DNA of 64,000 nucleotides from Epiperipatus broadwayi (GCA_028023455.1 JAQFVV010000031.1:8608093-8672092), one strand, 5' to 3'. Numbered from the stretch's first letter, positions 49,580-62,805 are shown. Program-made: numbers and translations. Notes: generated by a model not told the origin, from the letters alone.

Positions 49580-50846
49580 TAAAATTAAGAGCGTACTAAT
49601 AGCTTTAAACAAGCTTTTTTTTTATTTATGATAAATGCTACTACAAGAGAAGGCATTCAATTCATTTTTATCTTGGATTGTCCCATCCCCAGACTGGTTT
49701 CAATCTATGGGTCTCTTCAGTGAGGAGTTGGGACATTAGATTTAAAAAAACCAACTCAAGCAAAGCATTTATCTAAAAGTTAATTGTTAGAAGAAGATCT
49801 GAAACTTTTAGACATCTACATGTCTCTAAAGTCAGCTCTCCAACTGAAAAAATCATATGGGCCTGAACTTAATTCAGATGCTCCATATATTAGTAGGCTT
49901 AGCCCTTTAATTTAGCTAAAGCCACAACAGCAAAATAATAATAGTAATAATAACAAGTCAGATGTCACATGACTTATATATAGCTTACACTTACAAATAT
50001 GTAAAATTAAGAGCGTGCTAATAGCTCTAAACAAGCTTTTTTTTATTATTTATGATAAATGCTACTACAAGAGAAGCCATTCAAATCATTTTTATCTTGG
50101 ATTGTCCCCATCCACAGACCGGTTTCGACCTATGGGTCTCTTCAGTAAGGAGTTGGGACATTAGATTTAAAAAAACCAACTCAAGCAAAGCATTTATCTA
50201 AAAGTTAATTGTTAGAAGAAGATCTGAAACTTTTAGACATCTACATGTCTTTAAAGTCAGCTCTCCAACTGAAAAAATCATATGGGCCTGAACTTAATTC
50301 AGATACTCCATATATTAGTAGGCTTAGCCCTTTAATTTAGCTAAAGCCACAACAGCAAAATAATAATAGCAATAATAACAAGTCAGATGTCACATGACTT
50401 ATATTAGCTTGCACTTACAAATATGTAAAATTAAGAGCATGCTAATAGCTCTAAACAAGCTTTTTTTTTTAATTTATGATAAATGCTACTACAAGAGAAG
50501 GCATTCAAATCATTTTTATCTTGGATTGTCCCCATCCCCAGACCGGTTTCGACCTATGGGTCTTTTCAGTGAGGAGTTGGGACATTAGATTTAAAAAAAC
50601 CAACTCAAGCAAAGCATTTATCTAAAAGTTAATTGTTAGAAGAAGATCTGAAACTTTTAGACATCTACATGTCTTTAAAGTCAGCCCTCCAACTGAAAAA
50701 ATCATATGGGCCTGAACTTAATTCAGATACTCTATATATTAGTAGGCTTAGCCCTTTAATTTAGCTAAAGCTATTAGCACGCTCTTAATTTTACATATTT
50801 GTAAGTGCAAGCTATATATAAGTCATGTGACATCTGACTTGTTATT
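49580..50846 (+). repeat. Repeat R5: three tandem ~423-bp units ending in an inverted piece
   Basis: Units start with TAAAATTAAGAGCGTGCTAA at 49580, 50002 and 50426 (spacing 422 and 424). The third unit is shortened at about 50768 and followed by the inverted boundary region (AGCTATTAGCACGCTCTTAA from 50769 and the complement of ACATGACTTATATA further on, to 50846), so the array has inverted ends. Each unit holds module 1 (GACCGGTTTCGACCTATGGG then TCTCTTCAGTGAGGAG; copy 1 at 49691-49732) and the complement of module 2 (GGGCCTGAACTTAATTCAG; 49858-49876). TA tracts flank both sides. Non-coding. Confidence 0.92.
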
Positions 50847-51195
50847 ATATATATATATGTGTGTGTGTGTGTATAACAAAATATTTAAAAGGTATTTATA
50901 TGGAAAATTATATTTTGTAAGAATAGATGGAAAATTAATAATTAATATGGCATTAAAATTTAAAATTGCTAAGCCAGGCTATCTTTGATAACATTTACAG
51001 ACTGAGAGACTAGTATAGTAATTTTAATATTTAACATCGTATTAATTATCGTTTCAATTATTAATTTTTTCAACAAACTTATGTAAAAATATATATCATT
51101 CTTCTATGGTTTATCCATCTTTCTCTCTATATATATAAACATATTACTTTATCTATCTATCTGCATTTTCTCGTCTATTTATCTTTCTCTTACAA
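50847..51195. other. AT-rich spacer
   Basis: TA/TG tract at 50847-50872, then unremarkable AT-rich DNA. Confidence 0.5.
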
Positions 51196-51196
51196 T

Positions 51197-51212
51197 CATC
51201 TATCTATCTATC

Positions 51213-51283
<71 letters not shown>

Positions 51284-51625
51284 TTATCAATTCGTATCTG
51301 TATGTCTATTGATTTATCTCACAATCATCTTGCCTATCTATTCACCTATCTATCGATCTATCAATCTATACCTTTCTGTATATTTATCTAATTTCTTACA
51401 ATAATCTTCCTAGCAATATGTTTATCTGTCTATCTATCTATCTATCTATCCATTCACCCAACCTTTATCTATCTAACGATTTAACTATTCATCCATCTAT
51501 ATATCCATTCATCTATTTATCTCTCTGTCTTTATCCATTACTTACATTCATTTATCAATCAGTCTATTTATCTATCCATCCATCTATTTATCTATTTATC
51601 TACTTACCTATCTATTTATTTATCT
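51197..51625. repeat. (TATC)n microsatellite, perfect core and decayed flank
   Basis: Nearly perfect CTAT/TATC repeat at 51197-51290, followed by a heavily mutated continuation to about 51625 that still reads TCTATC, TTTATC and CCATC units. The Leu/Ser/Ile/Tyr-rich frame over it is not a gene. Confidence 0.95.
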
Positions 51626-51910
51626 GAAGTTACGAAGAAATATCATTTGTAAAATAAAATATCATAAATATTTATATTTATTTAACTATTAATAGATAAA
51701 GAATGAATCTTTTAAGCAATTGTTCAAAGAAATTCTATTTATTTTGTTATTGTATTACTCACAATACAGAAGTAAATAAAATATTTTATAAATAAAATAT
51801 CTCATTATTTCGAGATCTTTTTAAAACATTTATTATATAATGTATATGAGCGCTTAGTTAGAAAGGGAAAGAGTTTCAACTTTTTATTTATGTAACTACG
51901 GACAATAAAA
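51626..51910. other. AT-rich spacer
   Basis: Nothing recognised. Confidence 0.5.
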
Positions 51911-51911
51911 T

Positions 51912-52160
51912 ATTTACTTAATAAATAATATTTCTGTAGTTTAATTTTCACCAGACCACTCTCACGTAATGTAGGGACTGGTTTAAATAGCTTGTGAATG
52001 CTTGTAATCATAAACTTATGACCAAAACAGAGTGGTCATATTTCTACGATCAGACCCTTCACAAAGTGTTAAAAGTGGATATAAATCAGTCCCTGCCTTG
52101 TTTGAGAGGAGTGTACTGAAAATTACACTACAGAAATATTGTTCATTAAATGGATAATCA
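51912..52160. repeat. R3 inverted-repeat element
   Basis: Left arm 51912-51985 and right arm 52081-52153 are imperfect reverse complements (AATATTTCTGTAGT versus ACTACAGAAATATT; GGGACTGGTTTA versus ATAAATCAGTCCC) around a ~95-bp centre containing CACAAAGTGTTAAAAGTGGA. One arm plus centre recurs at about 57432-57540. Probable foldback element. Confidence 0.7.
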
Positions 52161-52920
52161 ATAGTCTAATGAATAACTAATAAAAATTATTAATAAAATC
52201 TTTAGACAATAAAAATCAATAATTAGAATGGGATGATTATTTTAGCAGCATCAAAAATGCTAGTGGCATTCAAGATGGTATCAACTGAATACCTAAACAT
52301 GTCCTTGGATTTAAAATTTATAAGATGTGTATACATAATTATATAATAACAAGCATAAGTACCCATTGTTTTTGTAATAATTTTTTGTGATTGGTTGCTT
52401 TAACAAATTTCAATCATGCATGATATTACCTGTAGAGCCATGAATTAAGGTCAATATCAAACTACATGGCTTTAATTATAAAAAAAACTAGATGTAAATA
52501 TTTTACTATGGGATCTACTTTTCCCCCTCATTAAATATCATACTTCAAACATAATTTATGTACTGTAATCAACTTTTTGGTTATACAACTAATAATGATC
52601 TCCATTGCATGGTAGTGCTGTTTCTATGAAAAAGCACAAAAATATGCTGTTTACAAGGCCACTCATATATCTTATGGCCTGTAAACTGTTCAAATACTTG
52701 ATGTTGATGAAGTCAACACTTCCTCAATTATTGCTAGCATATGAACGTTATCAGCAATGTGTTGTGGCAGTCTATATATATGTTAGTAATGAATAGTTAA
52801 CAGTGTATCATATGTATGCCTTATATATTTGAGGAGCAGGGATGATCTCACAGTGAAGCGTATGTATGCAATGAAAGTTTATTTTATTTGTTATGCAAGC
52901 ATTATATTTTTAAAATAAAC
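52161..52920. other. Spacer, nothing recognised
   Basis: Slightly more mixed composition than the surroundings, without any supported gene. Confidence 0.5.
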
Positions 52921-53235
52921 ATGGAAATCAAAGAAAAAAAATATTCTACGTATTTGTTTATGAATAAAAGTTAATTTTTTGACCCCCCCCCCCCCGTAAG
53001 TAAAAAAAAAAAACAAAGAATAAAATGTTTTTTTTTTTAAAAAAAAAAAGAGGACCGAATGTTTCAAAAAGAAAAAAGACAAAGGTTGTAAAACCAAAAG
53101 TTATATTGTTTCTAAAAAAGTGAAATAAACCCATTACAAAAACAAAAACAAAAAAAAACATATATATAAAACCCATTAAAAAAAATATAAATCCAAAAAA
53201 AAAAAAAAAACCTTAAAGAAATATATTTTTAAAAA
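52921..53235. other. Homopolymer-saturated tract, possibly poor consensus
   Basis: Contains a 13-C run (about 52983-52995) and a dozen runs of 5-15 A or T separated by short words (AAACCCATT occurs twice). It looks unlike the neighbouring DNA and may reflect low-quality reads with stretched homopolymers rather than genuine sequence. Confidence 0.5.
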
Positions 53236-56080
53236 GCCCGGTAACTTTATATTTATTTGTTTTGCACTAGTAACAGCGCCAATGAGTAGTGTGGTTTATT
53301 ATAAGTGGTATTACCAAATTTTCTTTGCAATTTAAATACTATACCTATCCAGTTCTGAAGTGTAGTTAAAAGCATATATACTGATTTTTTCCTACCGTTT
53401 TCCCTTCAAAAAGTTTTATTCCTTATAAATTTTGTAAAATACCATATTTTTTTAGAATCCAGAAATATACCCAGACTATGGAAAGGTTGTTAGGTTTGTA
53501 ATAGTTTTTTTTAATTGATTGTTTTAACGATTTTTTTTTTTTTTTTTGCTTTGCAGAATTACTTGCTTTGACTAAAATTTTCATAGTCAAATTAAACCTC
53601 TTAATAACAAAAGGAAGGAATTACTTCCTTTGCATATTTTAGGTGAACAAATAATTGTTTTTTTCTCTTGAAAAATGCACCCTCTAACAAAGAAATGATT
53701 AACTTGAATGTCACATAACAACGGTCACAACAAACATTTAGGGATTTTATATGTAAGATTGATGTCATTATTGTTACTATAATTTTTTTGTGTATTATAT
53801 TATATCGTAGTATTCAATTATCATTTTAATTGTACAAACCTGAAAACAATGATCTCATGGTTTTTAATAATGATGAGGGTTCTCATTCTAATACAGAAAA
53901 TTAAATATGTAAAATGAAAGTATTATTTGTATGGCTTTATTTTTATTAATATTTTTTTTCTGATATTAGTTTTAAATATTAATGCGAACAGAAGAATTTC
54001 ATCTGTATTTGTAATATTCTTCATAACCTATATCGGCTATTTATTCAGATTTTCAAGGTTACATTTAAATAATTATGCTTGAACTTTTGACCCTAAATCC
54101 TTCATTCCACTACAGTAAACTCTATAAGGAAAAAAAGAGTTAATTAATTAAATACTCAGTGTGTAAAGTAATGTGCTCGAATGTCATATGACCTCCCAAT
54201 CAATTAAACATATGTTTATTTAATATTTTTGTTTTTATTTATATGGTAAAGCCATTGATATTAATCTGCTCAATAATTCAGGATTTAATTTCCTTTTTAG
54301 CCAAAAATTATTTTTAATAAAATCATGTATTTATCTGAGAATTAATTGATTATCTAGAAAAAAATACTGTAAAATACATTTATGTTATTATATAAATTCT
54401 GCTGATGTACAAGTTCAGCTTCGTTCTTGATTTTTTCCTCTATGAGTTTCCTTACTTGAAGAAAGACTGGAATATATATTGAAGCAGTCAGATCTGAGTT
54501 CGATCCTAGCTTCATGACATCTAGCCATAAGCCCACTTCAAACCCTAGTACTATCCTTAACTTTCTGATGCAATGGGGCTTTATACATTCAATCCACGCT
54601 AATTTCCATAAAGAATAACTTATTTCATAAATGCGTATTAAAATTAATTAGTTTCAGATTTAAATTGATCAATTCTATTAATAAATTCATGATAGAATTA
54701 TTCATGAATTTATATATTATAACTGCGTGGATTGTGCGTATATATTTGTAAATATTTAAATATATATAATTGTTTAAAAGTTTCATTGCATCGGGAATGT
54801 TTGATTTTATTTTTAAATAATTTGTTAAAGTTTTATTGATTAAAAGCTACATTCTTTCGATAAGCTTTCAGATTTTCCCTTTCCAAAAACAACAGTTAAA
54901 GTTTTATTAATTAGAAAAAAAGATAAGGATTTCCTAATTAAAATCATTTTCTGATTTTAAGAATTCATTTTTTAATTAGAAAATGAATTCAAGTTAATGA
55001 GTTTGAAAGCCTTATCGAAGGAATGTATCTAAAAACAACCAGTAAATCTAAAAACATTGATAATGAAAGAAGCGCTAGCCTGAAGGCATCAGAGTAGAGA
55101 TATAGCTCTGAAAAGTTTGGAGAAGGAAAAAGCCATCTTTGTTGTAGAGAAGTGCAATAAACTCTGTGCATTTTAAATAATGTTTCGATCATGGTAAAGG
55201 GCTAAACATCAGGAATCTGGCTATCGGTTCCTGAAGTCTCTTGAAAATCTTCAATGGAGCTGCTGAATCTTTTCCGGACCAATCATGCTGCTAAAATTAT
55301 GAAAAGCCACTAAAATGCTGTTCAAGTAATCAACTAAATGCATGCCTATGTTTTTTTACCAACTCGGACATGTAACCTAAGAACCAGCCCCAGAAGAAAT
55401 GGGTAATATGTTTTCATAATGAACCTTAAACTTTCTGGCCAGTTTCAAACTTTACTTTACACTCCCTTTAAGAGCTCTTCTCATTTATAATGTAATAATC
55501 TTTGTAAAACTCTTTTATTTATGCTTTTTAAATTAGTAATTCTCTCAATCTCTAGTCTTTAAATTTAACTTTCCTTCATTACTATGGCGGTTCATTTACT
55601 ATATATTATATATATATATATTTATCGTGTGATTTATTAATGACATTTATTTTTAATTATATGCCAATAATTTTTCGACTCGATGATCTCCTTTGTTTTC
55701 TTTGCCTTGTGCAAATAATAATATATTAATTCTAATAGTAATTCTCGCCATTAGAACTAGATTTACCGTTCTATCAATTATCGAGTCGAAAGAAATTATT
55801 AAATGTGTGTTATTTTTATAATTGGCTAATAACAAATTATTAGCTCCATTTTAATCTATGCCCCAGCTATTTTTTGTATTCACCAATATGTATTTATTCA
55901 TATATAATCTTAAAATGTTTTTATTGCAAAAGGGCCGATAAAGGATCAAATATATTCTAATTCAACTTTGTTATTTAAGATTCAGGAAGGGCACGATGAT
56001 TGGGGCATAATTAATATGATTTACAAATACTTTAAAATAATTTTAGTTAAAAGCTCAATTGACTTTAATTAAATTGATCA
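53236..56080. other. AT-rich spacer
   Basis: No supported gene. GAGTTCGATCC at about 54497-54507 resembles a pol III B box and could be the end of an old tRNA-derived SINE, but no A box or SINE body was found. GAATTCATTTT and AAAATGAATTC around 54961-54990 form a short hairpin. Confidence 0.4.
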
Positions 56081-57070
56081 AGTCATCATGGAGAGCATTC
56101 TATATGGGTTTTAGTTCTCAAATGGTGACTAGTAAGTCATCATCTTCAACCTTGCTGACGGAGGTCAATCTTCCGCTCCATTAGGCTGGTCGGTGATCAT
56201 ATTTCTGTTATTTTAAATTATCGAGGAAGAAAGCACTTCCTCTCCTGTTCATATTAGTCAAAGGGCATAAGACTTGTCAGATGCAAGCCACCATAGGACT
56301 TCGATTATCGACTAGCTATCGTCTTTCAATTTCATTTTTTAGCTCATAATTCGTCAGCACAGTTGCCTCTCTGTTCCGGTAAAGCCCGTTCTGATGCTCG
56401 TAATTCATGACGAAGTGATTTCAATTAAAGTCGAACAAATTCTCAGTTATATTTAATTAAATAAGTTTTCCAATAAAGATTAAAGTTATGCCCTAAAATA
56501 CGTATCTTGCTCTTCATGAATGGATTTGCGAATGTGAAAATAAATATCACATTCTTTCGTATAAAATTAGAGTAACAATTTCCTTTTACTAATGGATACC
56601 TTTATCTGCCTTTTATTTTCTTGTTGGGGGCATAGACATAGACTTTCAAATATTGCGTAATATTCATTGGCATATAATAAGGACCGCCACTCGTATTATA
56701 ATTATAAACTTTGTTTAAGGACTAGAATTAATTAATTTAATCTTTATTTAAAATTCAAACCAAACAAATTATTATTATTAAATATTTTCTAAACACACTT
56801 GGTTTCTTAAGTCTTTTTATTTATAATTATTTTAATGTTAATGCTCGCTGTCTGTGTTGGCAACCCGAACATATACATATGATTCGACTTAAAAGTATTT
56901 TAAGTTAATTAATTATCCAATATTAGTGTCAGTTCAGGTGTCTCTAATCCTCACCAACCGTTGAGCTAGTTTCTTGGCGCATAGCACTGTGCCGTCGATT
57001 TAGATTTCTACTAATCTGAGCTGTTGAGTTGGGTTTGAATTCAGTTTTGGTTCAGCTGAGTTTGGATCCG
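56081..57070. other. More complex, possibly unique non-coding DNA
   Basis: Higher G+C and fewer homopolymers than the rest, without repeats shared elsewhere in the window and without a reading frame over about 60 codons that looks coding. Could be a regulatory or conserved non-coding block; only comparison with a related genome would tell. Confidence 0.3.
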
Positions 57071-57431
57071 ACTTGCAGTTCTTTTGGTGAGTTTTTCGAC
57101 TGGTACAATATTTGTAACAATGTATAGCTCTCACAAGAAAAAAATATTTTGAATGTTAATGTTATAAGTTCAATAAATAAATACAGTAGCATAAACCACA
57201 TCTGTAATACCATCATATGATCACCTACTCTTTTAACTATACGGTCAATTATCATATTGTGGAAATAAATTAGGCTATGTTATTTTATTTACATATTTAT
57301 TTTATGTGGCAAATTTATATAAATAAGGGCATAAATATAAAAAGGTTACATATATTTGTATAAGTAAGAGTCAAATATTGAAGCACACATGTTCTAATTT
57401 TTATTAGACATTGATTAGATTAGATATTACA

Positions 57432-57540
57432 CACCCCTCCACAAGGTTTTAAAAGTGGATAGAAACCAGTTCCTACTTTGCAAGAAAATGTTGTAGTGAA
57501 AATTACACTACAGAAATATTCTTCATTAAGTAGGTAATTT
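57432..57540 (+). repeat. R3 partial copy
   Basis: CACAAGGTTTTAAAAGTGGA, then AACCAGTTCCTAC and AAAATTACACTACAGAAATA in the same order as at 52060-52140, with substitutions. A further degraded trace (GTAGTGAAAATTATATTACA) lies near 57760. Confidence 0.7.
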
Positions 57541-57645
57541 CTAGACTAATGAATGACATTAAAAAATATTAATTACTTCCACCAAATAGTTTGTGTCAAT
57601 GTTATAAGGGCAGTAAGTTTAACACAACAATTAAACTGCAGTAAT

Positions 57646-57677
<32 letters not shown>

Positions 57678-58365
57678 CTGAATAATGATAAATATATGAT
57701 CAGGATCAACAAATGGGTGTGGTTCAACGCAGAATATGCGTATATTGTATGATAGTGATGTAGTGAAAATTATATTACAGATAAATTACACTTATTCTAT
57801 TTATTCTTAAGAAAAAATAATATTAATAACTGTGACATTTTATTATTTATTTATATTTGTTATAAATTATGCAAAATTTAATGAATAAATAAAAGATATT
57901 AAAATGTTATGTAAAATATGTTTATAATTCTGAAAAATTGTGAAATGAATATTTAATTAACAAGTTATCTTATATATTTTACTTCGTATATTTACAAAAA
58001 AAAAAAATGTATGTTTTTTTTTTTTTTTTTGTATCGTTATCATATGCGATTTCGGGGCTAAAGATTAAAGGAATTCAAGTTCAATTTGTCATTTTAAAGT
58101 TTCTGTGTCGTCACGACTTTTAAGCATCTAATTATTTGATTTTTTTTATTATTTCTTTATAAATATCATGATGTTAATTATTTTAATCTGTTCATTTTTA
58201 TACATTTATAAAACTAGAAAAATAAAACACCTTATGCGATTAAGTTTTGAAGTGACCATTATCCTTAAATACTTGTTTCCTTTTACTTCTTTATGACTAA
58301 GTATTACTGTCATATTAAAGCACATCAAAGAGAAGGTTACTACATAGTTGGTTAATTACTAAGCA
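57541..58365. other. AT-rich spacer
   Basis: Includes a (TA)n tract at about 57654-57677 and facing A and T runs at 57998-58030. No gene recognised. Confidence 0.5.
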
Positions 58366-58369
58366 TCAT

Positions 58370-59340
58370 ATGAACACCATTTCCTATGCTTACAGAAGCT
58401 GCTAAAATATAGACAAATTCTCTATAACCATACAATACTCCCATCTAGTGCAAATCATAGTAATCAATGGATGCAAAAAGGTTTGTACATAAAAATTTTA
58501 TCTAGTGCCTACTCATCCAATATCATCAGACTAGTTTCTAGATTGTAGCTTTTATCAGTCAGAAACCTTAGATCTGAGAGCACTGCACCTAAATCTTAAG
58601 CTCTAGCAGTCATCTTTTAGCTTTTTAGTTAACTATAAATCTATGAGTCCGAAATATAAAAACAGTATATGTTTTCAATCCAAGTTCATTTACTTATACA
58701 GGTATATAGATCTGAACTCAGTTCAGTATCTACACATTTGGATGTTTTTGTTTTTTTTAATAATCCTAATCACCATCATTCCATGGGCATGAATGGTATT
58801 AATCCAATAAACATCATAAGATCATTAATTCCTATGCTTACACAAGCTGGTAAAATGGAGATTGTATGGAGAGATTGACACTGTTTTAACAGATTGTCTA
58901 AGCATAGAAAATAGTGATTTTATGATGTTCAATAGTTTAATACCAATCCTGCCTGTGGGAAGATGATGACTACGGTTATTAAAAAAACCAAAGCATCATA
59001 ATTTATAGTTTCTGAACTGAGTTAAGATCTTTATGAATATACAAGCAAATGAACATAGATTGAAAAAAATTGTTTGCATTTTTGAGTAATTGCTTTATAA
59101 TTAACTAAAAAGGTAAAAGATGGCTACTGGAGGGTTGCATTAGATTTTAAATTCTAGGTGCAGTGCTCTCCTGTTCAAGACTCCTCACTGATGTAAGCCA
59201 CAAGCTAGAAACTAATATGGGATATTGGACAGGTAAACACTTGATAGAAAATTTTATACACAAACCTTCTTGCATCCATTGATTACTGTGGCTTGCACTA
59301 GTGATACTACTGTATGGAGAGTTTGTCACAGTTTTAATTG
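58370..59340. repeat. R1 inverted pair (foldback, ~450-bp arms)
   Basis: The left half is R1 in one orientation (ATCAATGGATGCAAAAAGG near 58455, module 1 region near 58527-58560, module 2 as CTGAACTCAGTTCAG near 58711) and the right half is R1 in the other (CTGAACTGAGTTAAGATC near 59017, GGAGGGTTGCATTAGAT near 59131, CATCCATTGATTACTG near 59272). The two meet near 58870. Divergence is considerable, so an old copy. Confidence 0.8.
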
Positions 59341-59590
59341 GTTAATTATGATTTTTTTTTCTTCATTCACCATTCATCTAATATTATCTAGATGTTAATT
59401 TAATGGCCTGAAGTGAATAGAAATCTAAATTTAGATTGTTGACCAGTCATTTAAAAAAAAATCTAAGTTTATTTGAAAGTGTTTAAACTTTAAATTTTAT
59501 CTGGATTTCAACAACAGAATATAGGCTTGACTAATAAACAACATTAAATTTATTGTTTTCATAAAACACATCAGTTAAACTACTACAAAT
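59341..59590. other. AT-rich spacer
   Basis: Nothing recognised. Confidence 0.5.
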
Positions 59591-59593
59591 AAT

Positions 59594-59625
<32 letters not shown>

Positions 59626-59660
59626 GGTGAGTGGGTGGGTGTGGGTGTGTAGGCGTGTGC
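59591..59660. repeat. TA/TG and GTGGGTG microsatellite
   Basis: TA then TG repeats passing into GTGGGTG units. The His/Pro/Thr frame on the opposite strand is an artefact of this repeat. Confidence 0.95.
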
Positions 59661-59664
59661 ATAT

Positions 59665-60035
59665 GTAACTGAAATGAAAGTAATTGTACTTTCCAGTGAA
59701 TTATGTAATATAAATAAACTATTAAAAGACAGAGTAATACAACCTCTCCTTTTAACATTTGTTGGTATTTATGCTTAGTTTATTTATATACGTTTAAGTA
59801 AGAGGGTGAATTTGATATATATACACCCTCACATAATAAATTATGTAGAGTCATCACTTAAATACTCAGAGAATCATAGCTGAATCTTAGTTTCAACAAC
59901 CTCCAAATATAAAATGAAACTCAGTTTAGTAAATATAATAATAAATATCTCAGATTATATGTATTTGAAATAAAAGTAAATATATCTTGTGATGAGTCAT
60001 GTAATGTAAATAAATCATTAAAAGACAGTGTGATA
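59665..60035 (+). repeat. Local direct duplication, ~290 bp apart
   Basis: The block at 59665-59740 (TGAAATGAAAGTAA ... ATTAAAAGACAGAGTAATAC) reappears diverged at about 59960-60033 (TGAAATAAAAGTAA ... ATTAAAAGACAGTGTGATAC). Old tandem duplication or two copies of a small unknown repeat. Confidence 0.6.
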
Positions 60036-62800
60036 CCTCATATCCATACAATGGGTAAGTAAATCAGATGGTGGCCTCTTGTACTACATATGGCATCTTT
60101 CTTTGCAAGGTCCATGGAGAAACTACATAATCTGAAGAACTATTTAGCCGAATTTAATTTCCATGATTTATTATAATAAAAAATGATTTATAAAAACGTT
60201 AGTTTCTAAGTAAATTGTCTATGTAAAGAAAAAGGAGAGTGTTTTGTTTTGTTTTTAATTTGTGAGCAGCATAGTTGAGGTCAATTAATTGCATTATGCA
60301 ATTCATCACAGTAACAGAATTATTGTCTCTAGACTAATTGCTATTTGATCAGAGTATTAGTTAATAAATTTTTAAAAATCTATCTTTATTGAACTGAATA
60401 AATATTTTCTCCTTCAACTTATATATGAGTACATAAATGTGAAGACAAGAGTAAATTATCATAAATTTGTATATTTACAAGTGATTTTTTTTTTGTCAGT
60501 GCATTCATTTCAACTCTACCAAATTTCAAACATCCATTAGCTGATAATATAAAACCACCCTCTCTCTCTCTCTCTCACTATGAATATAATTTTCAAAAGA
60601 CTTCACTCTTCAGTTGGGCAAAGGGAATCACACATCTGAATGAATCTCCATACCCATATTAGCAGCTCAATGATTTGCACTACACCATTCTCACACAATA
60701 AAAAAATTTGTTTTTGTAAAATGTGTGCATTATGAGAATGACTTTCTATGCAGATGGATGATTATAATATTCTGAAAATAAGAGATGTTTTAATAAAAAC
60801 AAAAAAAAAGAATGTAAATTCATTTAATTACTTATATCTCTAATTAAATTTTTAGTTAAGCAGGATGACATGTGATGTTGAAGGAGCTGAAATGAAACAT
60901 TGACATTCAACAAAAAACTTCATCTCTTTAAGTTCATTACTTTATAACTTCACTAATCTCCACAGAGCACTCCAAGGCAATTATAATCCCTAAATAATGA
61001 TTTGTTTAAAGTATAATTTTGCAATTCGTTATCAAAATTTCACCAAAATTATCCTAACGTTGTTCAATTTTGACTGTGTTATATGTTCAGGATAATCAAG
61101 TTAGTATTCATTTACAGTATGTACTTTATAATAGCAATGACAAAGTGCAGATTTACTGGAAAGTTTATTTTTAGCCAACACAACAACGTTTTTTTTTCAT
61201 AGAGAGAAACAAAAAAAAAACTAATAATGCCATTTCCGTGGCCAACAGATTTTTCGCAGCCGTCTTAAAGTATAATACAACAGTTTTGTTGTAATACACA
61301 TTGCAGACCGCTTTGTCGCATCGCACTTTTAAAAATCACATCTGCTGTAAAAAAAATAACGAAGTAGAAATGAATTAAAGTGAGGATTGAAGTTCAGTGT
61401 GCTGTTAGTGGAATATCATTTATTTATTTTAAAATTTGTAATTGCCTCCACTATATGTGTCATCAACAGAGACCTGATTTAAGTTTTTTATGTCAAGAAA
61501 TGGAAAAGGAATGTTTTCTCAAGAATAGATAAAATGTTAAGTTGGCATCCTCATTATTCAATTCATAATGGACATTTTTTTAATCTAAATTAAAGTATAT
61601 TTTTTAAATAAAATTTTATTAATTTCCAATGTTGCTACTCTTATTTTTTATAATTATGCATTTTTCTATGTATTTTAAAGACAACTCTTTAATAGTTTGA
61701 ATAGGAAATAGTTGTAATAATGCAGACATACTGAAGACCTCAATGAGTTAAATGTATACTAACCATATGTAAGAACATCATTATAGATGTATTGACATGC
61801 AGAACATGATTTATATATAATAACATAATTTCAGGATAACTATAAGCTATTCTGAAATAACTATAACCAAATCAGAGGCAAAAGTTGATATTCCTTTTTA
61901 GTAATCTCTAAACACTAAATTAACGTTCACTTAATAGATGTAAATAAAACTTTTTCATAACTTGCATATAGTTGAAATAATGCAGAAGTACCGAAATTAC
62001 ATTAATTTAAGTAAATCAATATCATAATATAATATTAAAAAAAAATTATATAACGGAAATAATATATATATATATATAATAATAATACATAAACATGTTT
62101 TATACTATATTATATCGTTGATTTATTTAAATATATGTAAAAGCAGCATAATAGATTAAACTTCTTTCCATTTTGAGGATCATCTAAAAACTTTTATTTA
62201 ATTACATTACAATATATAAATTACGATCTGCATTTCAATATACAAAAAAATGATATGATTATATATAATTGAAGGTAACGTATAGGTGAGTTCAATTTAT
62301 ACTGGGTTTATAAATGGTTAATTTACATATAGTTCGCTAGGGGATTCCAATACTTCCGCATTATTACAAATATATTTCAGATATCAAAGAGTACATTTAC
62401 ATTTATTAACTGGAGGTTAATTTAATATTCAGATATTAATAAATATGAGGCCTACAGTTGTCCTGAAATTACATTAGTATATATAAATCATGCTCTGCCT
62501 GTCAGTGTATCTACACATGATATGCTTATATATGATCTAATCTAAAATATAGGTGGGCTTATCCTATACTTGCATTTGTATAAGGTTAGTTTACACATAG
62601 ATTTCTGGGACTTTTGAGTACTTCTGCAATATATGTTTTTAAATGTATACATTCTGTTTTATCTTTATTTTTTCATTTTTAAAATATGCTTTTATTCACT
62701 CTAAATATAAAATCTGTACATCTATTAGTATTATTTTACTATAATTATTATGTAAATTATTACACTATACAGGCTTAAACATGCATATGTATACGTAATG
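60036..62800. other. AT-rich spacer
   Basis: A short TC repeat near 60560-60576 and a TA tract near 62064-62079. 61200-61450 has scattered CG dinucleotides but no reading frame. No gene recognised. Confidence 0.5.
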
Positions 62801-62805
62801 TATGC

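Noticed and set aside
51418-51627. 69-residue Ser/Ile/Tyr-rich protein
   Set aside because: Translation of a decayed TATC microsatellite.
52891-53176. Phe-rich frames on the minus strand
   Set aside because: Translation of A-homopolymer runs.
54480-54520. tRNA-derived SINE based on GAGTTCGATCC
   Set aside because: Only a B-box-like word was found; no A box at the right distance and no repeated body.
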